Assembly: GCA_025618425.1 (NCBI GenBank)
Contig: CM046851.1
Span: 30,416,754-30,480,753 of the forward strand
From: Heliocidaris tuberculata
Lineage: Eukaryota > Echinodermata > Echinoidea > Camarodonta > Echinometridae
Reading direction: 5' to 3'
DNA length: 64,000 nt
This document shows positions 61,801 to 64,000 of the stretch, one piece after another. The notes below the pieces were generated by a model. That model was not told where the DNA came from, searched no databases, and saw only the letters and a program-made list of their open reading frames with translations. Numbering within the stretch: the first letter of the stretch is position 1; each line of letters begins with the position of its first letter. The position numbers and the translations under genes are program-made.

Positions 61801-62183
61801 CTCATTTTTTGAGAGAATCAAATACACTTTTTCTTTTGTGTCAGTGCTCATTTCACATCAAATAATGGTGATTTGATTCATTTTGAGTAATTATGCTACC
61901 AGTAAGCACTTCCTTGATTATTGTTATAGTGAAAGAAGTTGTTTTGGCTGTGTGATATTACTAATGAATGGAGCACATTCTGCATTTAGTTCGTTGATTA
62001 GCTTTATATAGAAATTAGGAAAAAAACATAATTAAGAATTTTGTATCTTTTTTCCTTTCTTTTCAGATGAGTGTTTCCTAGGCCTTCATAACTGTAACCC
62101 GAATGCTCTTTGTACCAACACACCCCACGGATACCAGTGCACCTGTAACGTGGGCTTCATAGGGGACGGATTCTCCTGTATAG
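30646..62183 (+). CDS. EGF / two-propeller YWTD protein gene, 12 exons, partial at both ends
   Basis: Joining 30646-30768, 31370-31501, 34099-34301, 35116-35303, 36433-36654, 37319-37509, 38910-39258, 40217-40321, 40742-40956, 41603-41782, 42402-42530 and 62067-62183 gives one open frame of about 718 codons, with AG acceptors, GT donors and matching phases at every junction. Residues 20-42 are the end of an EGF-like module, 42-86 a cbEGF, about 87-353 a six-bladed YWTD propeller, 354-365 a short linker with two Cys, about 366-636 a second six-bladed propeller, 637-679 an EGF and 680-718 a cbEGF. In known families such modules bind extracellular ligands or matrix on LRP/LDLR-type receptors, EGF precursor and nidogen. 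The signal peptide, any transmembrane segment and the tail are not seen, because the frame enters and leaves mid-codon. I infer an extracellular or membrane protein of the EGF-precursor/LRP/nidogen superfamily. The exact orthologue is undetermined, and further exons may sit in the 19.5 kb last intron. Confidence 0.88.
31370..31501 (+). CDS. Exon B: calcium-binding EGF module
   Basis: This is a complete six-cysteine cbEGF module on a symmetric phase 1-1 exon of 132 bases, preceded by TTTCCTTTCAG and followed by donor GTTTGT. It begins DINEC, the calcium-ligand signature. It carries [10 protein letters not shown], which matches the Asp/Asn beta-hydroxylation pattern C-x-[DN]-x4-[FY]-x-C. It ends [14 protein letters not shown]. 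cbEGF modules of this kind commonly precede YWTD propellers in the LDLR, LRP and nidogen families. Its final split codon joins exon C to read CSAGGPEAK. Confidence 0.92.
31945..32510. repeat. GAT minisatellite/microsatellite array
   Basis: GAT units with recurring GATAAAGATGG(A/C)TGATGATG blocks of about 50-65 bases up to 32370, a break, then a second short GAT run at 32460-32505. In the exon B-C intron. The antisense 154-codon His/Ser frame is an artefact. Confidence 0.92.
33290..33525. repeat. GAT array
   Basis: Interrupted and pure GAT/GGT units in the exon B-C intron, about 570 bases before exon C. Confidence 0.9.
33822..33990 (-). mobile_element. tRNA-derived SINE head (reverse orientation)
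   Basis: Read on the minus strand it has GCCATGGCCCAGTGGTTTAT (A-box region) and GGCGTTCGATCCCCG (B-box), followed by CACTTATGCCCTTGAGCAAG. It lies beside a 20-odd base T run at 33779-33802 and just upstream of exon C. Confidence 0.8.
34099..34301 (+). CDS. Exon C: first propeller, blades 1-2
   Basis: The exon lies between acceptor CACTCCAG and donor GTGAGA, starts in phase 1 and ends in phase 0 (203 bases). It encodes [16 protein letters not shown], the usual entry strand of a YWTD propeller. The next blade carries MVFWID followed by [14 protein letters not shown], which fits the LDLR class B pattern (YWTD-x-IxxxxLDG). It continues directly into exon D. A 2.6 kb intron rich in GAT repeats precedes it. 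Confidence 0.92.
34633..35050. mobile_element. MITE with 40-base inverted ends in the exon C-D intron
   Basis: The left AAGGCCACTGCACACCTTAT continues GATCTGTCTGCAATCCGATT. The right end is its reverse complement with about five changes (AAGGCCACCGCACACCTTAC from that side). 418 bases, no coding capacity. The ends lie 331 bases from exon C and 66 bases from exon D. Confidence 0.85.
35116..35303 (+). CDS. Exon D: first propeller, canonical YWTD blade
   Basis: The acceptor is CCCCTAG and the donor GTGAGT; phase 0 to 2 (188 bases). The translation contains [20 protein letters not shown] and then [15 protein letters not shown]. This is the most canonical YWTD repeat in the gene and the clearest evidence for the family. 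It ends [12 protein letters not shown], the linker to the next blade. The 3' half of this exon and its donor are repeated twice more in the following intron. Confidence 0.96.
35354..35580 (+). pseudogene. Two extra partial copies of exon D in its downstream intron
   Basis: 35354-35448 and 35492-35580 repeat the last third of exon D and its donor. They read [20 protein letters not shown] and [18 protein letters not shown], each ending FEG at a GT donor (GTGAGT, GTAAGT). Both are free of stop codons. Each is preceded by CAG and would start in phase 0 and end in phase 2, so either could join exon C to exon E. Both lack the YWTD half, so a product would lose one propeller blade. Most likely they are by-products of local tandem duplication (spacing 145 and 132 bases). 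Use as alternative exons is untested. Confidence 0.75.
35604..35696. mobile_element. Mini TTAA element (93 bases), copy 1
   Basis: It starts TTAACCATTTTCATACTG and ends CCAACTGGTTAA, with the internal motif GGGTCTATGGAACATGAGTG. Related copies are at 38423, 51872 and 58346. It lies in the exon D-E intron. Confidence 0.65.
35770..35856 (+). mobile_element. SINE/LINE 3' tail fragment with ATT repeat
   Basis: AAGCGCATAGGGACTTTTCC and GTGATATGCGCTGTATAAGC precede nine ATT units. The same order is seen at the 3' end of the SINE at 38.5-38.8 kb and resembles the LINE tail at 37.95 kb. Confidence 0.75.
36380..36432 (+). repeat. CT tract forming the exon E polypyrimidine tract
   Basis: CTCTCTCTCTCCCCCTGTCT and similar runs end directly at the AG of exon E. 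Length variation here could alter use of this acceptor (inference). Confidence 0.8.
36433..36654 (+). CDS. Exon E: first propeller, two blades
   Basis: The exon directly follows a long CT tract ending in CTCAG (36380-36432) and is closed by donor GTACAT; phase 2 to 2 (222 bases). It encodes [20 protein letters not shown] and, one blade later, [20 protein letters not shown]. Both are YWTD-type repeats with FWSA and YWLD at the signature position. The CT tract acts as an unusually long polypyrimidine tract for this acceptor. Confidence 0.94.
37319..37509 (+). CDS. Exon F: first propeller, last blade
   Basis: The acceptor is TTTTTGCAG and the donor GTATGA; phase 2 to 1 (191 bases). It contains [20 protein letters not shown], the sixth YWTD-like blade. 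It ends [17 protein letters not shown], which resembles the HP-x-x-QP exit strand that normally runs into an EGF module in LRP-type proteins. Here the next exon does not supply a full EGF. A decayed copy of the end of this exon lies at 38012-38058. Confidence 0.92.
37560..37990 (+). mobile_element. 3' end of a non-LTR retrotransposon (LINE), 5' truncated
   Basis: 37568-37765 encodes the tail of a reverse-transcriptase polyprotein: [20 protein letters not shown] then [19 protein letters not shown] and a stop. The motif RSF-VAAP--WNSLP followed by a lysine-rich F-x-x-x-LKTFL end is a hallmark of CR1/L2/RTE-like ORF2 C-termini. A 3' UTR follows, ending GTGCGCTATATAAG and an ATT repeat. The insertion is 5' truncated, as is usual, and sits in the intron between exons F and G. 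The exact clade is not determined. Confidence 0.82.
38012..38078 (+). pseudogene. Decayed copy of the end of exon F
   Basis: The stretch AGCAGTCCTAAAGCT, then ATCCATCTACTC, then ATATCAGGTA follows the order of the end of exon F and its donor (37452-37515), with deletions. It lies about 560 bases downstream, beyond the LINE fragment, and is not open. It is a remnant of a local duplication that included the exon end and the start of the intron. Confidence 0.6.
38423..38504. mobile_element. Mini TTAA element, copy 2
   Basis: It starts TTAATACTAAACCCAAGATC and ends CCAATGGTTTAA, sharing GTGTTACACCAAAA with the 35.6 kb copy (GTGTTATACCAAAA). It directly precedes the SINE at 38.5 kb. Confidence 0.6.
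38508..38812 (+). mobile_element. tRNA-derived SINE, near full length
   Basis: A polymerase III A-box-like GCGGTATAGTGGTTCA and a B-box GGGTTCGAATCTC mark a tRNA-derived head. The body has CCACCCAGGTGTTAAATGGG, shared with the SINE at 10560. The 3' end, AAGCGCATAGGGACG ... GTGATATGCACT, runs into ATT repeats. It is inserted in the intron before exon G. Confidence 0.85.
38910..39258 (+). CDS. Exon G: short Cys linker and second propeller, blades 1-3
   Basis: This is the longest exon (349 bases, phase 1 to 2), after GTTTTACAG and before donor GTAAGT. It starts [18 protein letters not shown], with only two cysteines. It then enters a new propeller: [18 protein letters not shown], then [19 protein letters not shown], then [16 protein letters not shown]. 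The start of a new propeller directly after the first is unusual, because a complete six-Cys EGF normally separates two propellers. Confidence 0.93.
40017..40052. repeat. Perfect hairpin, 15-base arms
   Basis: GGTTTTCATACGCGT and ACGCGTATGAAAACC flank a 6-base loop, in the intron before exon H. It lies within a CpG-richer patch at 39890-40090 that stands out from the AT-rich intron. Confidence 0.9.
40217..40321 (+). CDS. Exon H: second propeller, short exon
   Basis: Acceptor CATTTTAG and donor GTAAGT; phase 2 to 2 (105 bases). It encodes [18 protein letters not shown], the strand after YWVD, and then [14 protein letters not shown], the strand before the next YW motif. Both flanking phases fit exons G and I. 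It has no YW motif of its own, so it would be easy to miss without the neighbours. Confidence 0.88.
40742..40956 (+). CDS. Exon I: second propeller, two blades
   Basis: Acceptor CTCCTGTAG and donor GTAAGT; phase 2 to 1 (215 bases). The joined start reads [20 protein letters not shown], followed by SNRVIV. The next blade has [18 protein letters not shown] and [14 protein letters not shown]. Both fit LDLR class B repeats, with YWSS and LWID at the signature. Confidence 0.94.
41603..41782 (+). CDS. Exon J: second propeller, last blade
   Basis: Acceptor TCTGCTCACAG and donor GTGGGT; symmetric phase 1-1 (180 bases). It encodes [20 protein letters not shown], the last blade, then [12 protein letters not shown] and the exit strand [14 protein letters not shown]. 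The pattern HPFGLALY ... W-T-D is standard for the final blade before an EGF module, which exon K supplies. Confidence 0.92.
42402..42530 (+). CDS. Exon K: EGF module closing the second propeller
   Basis: A symmetric phase 1-1 exon (129 bases) after CTTATTTCAG and before GTAAGA. It encodes a six-Cys [23 protein letters not shown], then [19 protein letters not shown]. The NGGCEQIC motif is characteristic of the EGF that follows YWTD propellers in LRP-type receptors. The donor runs into a GATTAA hexamer repeat and then a frameshifted partial copy of this exon (42568-42621). Confidence 0.94.
42568..42621 (+). pseudogene. Partial copy of exon K
   Basis: The segment repeats the middle of exon K, ending TCTGTAACTGTGAGACTGG and TTATCATCTAA. 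The source exon encodes [14 protein letters not shown] at this point. An insertion shifts the frame and no donor is preserved. It lies 38 bases after the real donor, beyond a GATTAA repeat. Confidence 0.75.
43252..43486. mobile_element. hAT-like MITE
   Basis: Ends CAGTGGCGGATTTAGG and, from the right, CAGGGGCTGATCCAGG are inverted. Flanking octamers AATATGAT and AATATAAT are a near-perfect 8-base target duplication, the size made by hAT transposases. The interior is poly-G, poly-C and poly-T runs. Confidence 0.75.
45336..45475 (+). mobile_element. Degenerate tRNA-derived SINE head
   Basis: GAGTGGTTTAAAGGCTCAGC, AGGTTTGAGCTCT and CTTTAGCAAGGCATTTCTC line up in the same order as the SINE at 33.8-34.0 kb read on its own strand. 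The B-box is degraded. Confidence 0.65.
46068..46295 (+). repeat. Two-copy direct repeat, diverged
   Basis: TTGGTCAAACTTTTCTTAGT (46068) and TTGGTTAAACTTTTCGTAGT (46208) each lead into ATGTATGAAA and TTTTCCTATTCC. Confidence 0.65.
46378..46455 (+). mobile_element. SINE/LINE 3' tail fragment
   Basis: GTAAAGTGCATTGAAG and AATGCGCTATATAAATG precede an interrupted ATT repeat. This is the common tail type of the SINEs and the LINE in this window. Confidence 0.65.
47482..47597 (+). repeat. Two-copy tandem duplication, 57-base unit
   Basis: ATAAATGAAAGTATGTCGCG and ATAAATGAAAGTGTGTCACG start copies at 47482 and 47539; the rest, through AACTATCTTTCAT, is identical. Confidence 0.92.
47892..48303 (-). 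mobile_element. piggyBac-like MITE, copy 2
   Basis: It begins TTAACCCATTCAGGACAC and ends GTCTCGAAAGGGTTAA. Read on the minus strand it follows the 24.5 kb copy: AGACAATTGAC, then TTTTGTGGTTTGG, then TCAGAGC, then TTAGGAATTTT equivalents. It lies in the 19.5 kb intron. Confidence 0.82.
48990..49100. mobile_element. Transposon end fragment
   Basis: It shares TGGACCCA-GCTA-GCCACTG with 26888-26912 and has the same C-rich interior. The left limit is uncertain. Confidence 0.45.
50495..50800 (+). repeat. CT array with higher-order unit of about 100 bases, three copies
   Basis: Each unit is a CT run, then CCTCCTTGTGTATCTCCCCT, CCTTTTTCTTCTCC, GCCTCACT and TAGTACTCTCTC. Copies differ in CT length. 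Spurious Ser/Leu frames cover it. Confidence 0.88.
50956..51106. mobile_element. Short MITE with GGGGCCTGTTGCAC-type ends
   Basis: The left CAGGGGCCTGTTGCACAAAA and the right TTTGTGCAACGTGCCCCAG are inverted. The inner parts GCGTTTAAACGCAACT and GTTGCATTTAAACGCAACT also pair. 151 bases, in the 19.5 kb intron. Confidence 0.8.
51872..51950. mobile_element. Mini TTAA element, copy 3 (diverged)
   Basis: It starts TTAACCCATTGCCAGTGG and ends GTCAATGGGTCA, with CCTATGGGAATGAG at the same place as CTATGGAACATGAG in copy 1. The right TTAA has mutated. Confidence 0.5.
52240..53290 (+). repeat. 16-base minisatellite, diverged start and regular core
   Basis: The core 52690-53270 is built on GGGCTGTCTGTCTCAT, about 35 units, with higher-order variants containing TTGGACTTGTGGGATGT. 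Because 16 is not a multiple of 3 and the unit lacks stops, all three forward frames are open for 186-226 codons and read [16 protein letters not shown]. The upstream part (52240-52690) contains single diverged motifs. Confidence 0.95.
53994..54132 (+). repeat. Tandem duplication, 74-base unit
   Basis: The 65 bases from GGATTTTATTTTCTTGTTTG through GTCTTAATTGCC recur perfectly at 54068-54132. A recent duplication. Confidence 0.93.
54585..55018 (+). repeat. 73-base tandem repeat, six near-identical copies
   Basis: Units begin at 54585, 54658, 54731, 54804, 54877 and 54950 with TCTCCTCCTTTACTACTCCT. The last copy is shortened. Within the unit GGTGATCATACCATGG is part-palindromic. Copies are practically identical, which points to recent expansion or homogenisation. 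Confidence 0.97.
55060..55425 (+). repeat. 107-base tandem repeat, about 3.4 copies
   Basis: TATGATAATTTCGTACCG recurs at 55081 and 55188, and in variant forms at 55295 and 55403. It directly follows the 73-base array and shares a GGTGATCATACC / AATTTCATAC style of start with it. Confidence 0.92.
56668..56884. repeat. TAG/AGC trinucleotide array
   Basis: About 70 AGT units with AGC and AAT interruptions. Poly-Ser, poly-Leu and poly-Thr frames are artefacts. It abuts the 32-base minisatellite. Confidence 0.96.
56885..57395 (-). repeat. 32-base minisatellite, about 16 copies
   Basis: Units alternate CCGACAGCCCACCATA and CCGACAACCCACTAGA. On the minus strand this reads TCTAGTGGGTTGTCGG and TATGGTGGGCTGTCGG, the same GGGCTGTCGGTCT theme as the array at 52.7-53.3 kb in opposite orientation. 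Confidence 0.96.
57505..57622. repeat. GA array, GT array and G run
   Basis: GAGAGA (57515-57543), GTGTGTGT (57595-57606) and a 14-base G run (57607-57620). Confidence 0.9.
58346..58434. mobile_element. Mini TTAA element, copy 4
   Basis: It starts TTAACCCACTATTAATTG and ends CTCAACGGGTTA, with GGGTCTATGGAATATTCTTA and AATTTAACCATACTC in the same order as copy 1. Confidence 0.6.
58774..59035. repeat. Poly-C, poly-A, AAAT and AAAGA/GAGAA low-complexity block
   Basis: 17 C, then A-rich AAAT units, then GAAAA and GAGAA units, about 260 bases. The antisense Phe/Ser/Leu frame is an artefact. Confidence 0.93.
59352..59846. mobile_element. TTAA-bounded foldback element, copy 3
   Basis: The left end TTAAATGGAAAGTCCACCCT and the right end GGGTGGACTTCCCCTTTAA are inverted. 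Inner segments such as CACAAATTGGCAACTTGG and CCAAGTTGACAATTTGTG also pair. Bounded by TTAA on both sides. No coding capacity. Confidence 0.82.
62067..62183 (+). CDS. Exon L: calcium-binding EGF module
   Basis: A symmetric phase 1-1 exon (117 bases) after TTTTCTTTTCAG and before GTGAGT. It encodes [16 protein letters not shown], then [19 protein letters not shown] and FSCI, with six cysteines. [10 protein letters not shown] fits the beta-hydroxylation pattern. The style is that of nidogen or EGF-precursor cbEGFs. It joins exon K in frame as SCEPDEC. The 19.5 kb gap to exon K and the modular phase leave open whether it belongs to the same gene or whether other EGF exons intervene. Same strand, phase and domain type favour one gene. 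Confidence 0.88.
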
Positions 62184-62234
62184 GTGAGTGTGGTTTACCT
62201 TCTTCTTATAACCCCTGTCACACCAACCAGACTG

Positions 62235-62479
62235 GGTCCGCTTGCTATTCATAAGAACCGCTATTCATAGAAAACCGCTATTCATTTAACACGCGCTATG
62301 AATAGCGGTCCTTATGAGTAGTTATGAATAGTGGTCCTTATGAATAAATGTCCTTATGAATAGCGAGGAAATTTGTCTATGGTTTGCTCGCTATTCAGAA
62401 GGACCGCTATTCGTACAAAATCGCTATTCATTTAGTCACTCGTTATGGATAGCAATCCTTATGAATAAGTGAGGTTACC
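62235..62479. mobile_element. MITE-like element, family 1, copy 2
   Basis: It matches the element at 2771-3048 over its whole length, including the central AATTTGTCTATGGTTTGCTC. It is flanked by a perfect direct repeat CCAACCAGACTG (62223-62234 and 62480-62491), so the insertion is well delimited. It lies 52 bases after the donor of exon L. Confidence 0.9.
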
Positions 62480-63822
62480 CCAACCAGACTGACGCCTAAC
62501 TGACAGTAGACCAAATGAAAACTATATTACTCTGAATGAACAAGAATGTTGATTTGGAGTTTGCGTGGAGTCACTTTTGGAATTGGTTTGGTGTGACCAA
62601 GCTATTATTCCTAGTAGAATCATTTGGAAGATGAAAAGCTCAAGAACATTTTATAAAGAAAGGCAGATGTTCTTGATATGTATGAAAATACCACCATGGC
62701 TTACACAATATAGTTCTTTAAAAGACGTAACTTATACTTGCATCTACCTGTATGCCATTGCTACTACATGTAACAAGTTGGAAAACAAACAAACTTGGAA
62801 GATAACATAAATGAAGACATACCTTGGGTTTCTGTATTCATACATCAGCCAGTCCACTTTATAAAACAACATATCAATACAACAACAATTAGCTGTTAAT
62901 TAGCACTGACTTCAAGGAAGGTTCATAAAAGTTCATGTTGTCAGTAAATTGATATGTAACCTTGCCTTGTGTAAAGTATGTTGTATTTAGAGTTTTTAGA
63001 TATTCTTGATTTGAAAATACATGTTCAAAACAAAAACCACAAATGTTATAAGGGTCATTCTGATTAATTAGATCTTTGATTAATCTGTGAAAATAGAACA
63101 TCATTACATAACCTCAATGAAGTTTATTTTGAAATGTATGAGGTTTAAACACAAACAGAAAATATTAATTGTATTATGTAATTGTTTTATTTTGGATCCA
63201 CATGGCCTTGTTGCTTTATATCTGGCTAATGAAATTTGAAACTGATTCTATGAATTTGATAATGTGTATGAATTTTAAAATTCAACTGATCATATATAAC
63301 CGGGAAATTACATTATCAATAAAACATTTAAATTACTTAGCCTTCCAATTTATTTGAATCACTTTAAGGAAAATAATCAAATAAAAAAAAAACCCTTGTG
63401 TATGGATATCTACTGCTCTAAATGTAAAAATTGTGATGTTGCAGAAAATGGTAAGGGAATAAGAATGGACGTTTTTAGCACCTTTGTATTATGTCAAAAA
63501 TTGGAGAAGAGACAACAAGTTTCTACACTCACAGATTTGTAGAATGTGCTGTATGTTTCTTTGTTACATTTGAACGCATATAAATTTAACCTTTTTCTTA
63601 TCTGGGTAGTCCTTGAATTTGAAGTTTTATCTAAGCATTAAATGTGCTACTTTCATGTACTATTTCTGAACACCATGAAAGTGTTCATATCAGATAGCAG
63701 TTCATATAGCCCCAGGCAATTAACTGTTACCTCAAAATTGTTCACCCTGACTGCAGGACAGTGCTTCTTTACTCTTCTGGAGGAATATAAGATTGAGTTT
63801 TGATGAGTACCCATAGGTGGTA
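62480..63822. other. Downstream intron, no further exon seen
   Basis: AT-rich; short frames only. The next exon after L must lie beyond the window or be too divergent to see. Confidence 0.55.
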
Positions 63823-63887
63823 CACTGTTAGAACGTTGATTAAAATTTTTAATCTTGTTGGTTAAAATTTTAATCAATGGCCTGTTG

Positions 63888-63946
63888 ATTAAAGTTTAAC
63901 CTGTGGTTGATTAAAACTTTTAATCAACCACAGGTTAAACTTTAAT
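63888..63946. repeat. Perfect 59-base palindrome
   Basis: Two perfect 29-base arms around a single C (63917). The core half reads TTTAACCTGTGGTTGATTAA. Adjacent sequence 63830-63880 and 63950-64000 repeats TTGATTAAA and AACGTTG motifs, so it is part of a larger inverted-repeat unit cut by the window end. Confidence 0.95.
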
Positions 63947-64000
63947 TTGTTGGTTAATCGTACTTCGCTCAACGTTGGTTAAATCGGTGTTGATTAAACT

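Larger units (their letters stand above)
42531..62066. other. 19.5 kb intron between exons K and L
   Basis: It contains the exon K fragment, MITEs, SINE heads, five tandem-repeat arrays and simple repeats. No Cys-rich or YWTD-like open segment flanked by AG and GT was found inside. The part at 60040-60480 is less AT-rich and repeat-free, but I cannot assign it a role. Confidence 0.55.

Overview
The window is eukaryotic, animal nuclear DNA. It is AT-rich and intron-dominated, with GT-AG spliced exons, many simple repeats and many short transposon relics. Abundant tRNA-derived SINEs with ATT tails, long mono-C/G runs and a secreted or membrane EGF/YWTD gene suggest a marine deuterostome, most likely an echinoderm of sea-urchin type. 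That assignment is inference from general character, not from a species-specific marker.

Only one protein-coding gene can be supported. It lies on the + strand, with twelve exons found between 30646 and 62183. It is incomplete at both ends: exon A opens inside a codon and exon L ends inside one. All twelve exons join with consistent phases into about 718 codons. The order is a basic Gly/Arg/Lys stretch with the end of one EGF module, a calcium-binding EGF module, a first six-bladed YWTD (LDL-receptor class B) propeller, a very short Cys-containing linker, a second six-bladed YWTD propeller, an EGF module and, after a 19.5 kb intron, a calcium-binding EGF module. This resembles the EGF-precursor/LRP/nidogen superfamily, but two propellers with no complete EGF between them is atypical, so no gene symbol is given.

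Layout: 1-30 kb has no recognisable exon and holds SINEs, inverted-repeat elements, purine/pyrimidine tracts and a degenerate minisatellite (16.4-17.3 kb). At 28.7-33.5 kb there is a cluster of GAT/ATC microsatellites around exons A and B. At 34.1-42.5 kb ten exons form the propeller core, with a MITE, a LINE 3' end and a SINE in the introns. Three of these introns carry partial copies of the exon just upstream. At 42.5-62.1 kb a giant intron holds several minisatellites (16 bp, 73 bp, 107 bp and 32 bp units), a TAG trinucleotide array and more MITEs. At 62.2-64 kb there is a MITE just after exon L and a perfect 59 bp palindrome near the window end.

The most notable non-coding signal is a set of TTAA-bounded inverted-repeat elements (three size classes, nine copies). 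The five larger ones share the internal decamer AAATTGGCAA. The others are the exon-fragment duplications and the pair of matching 245-277 bp elements at 2.8 and 62.2 kb. No bacterial operon, CRISPR array, rRNA or intact tRNA gene is present.
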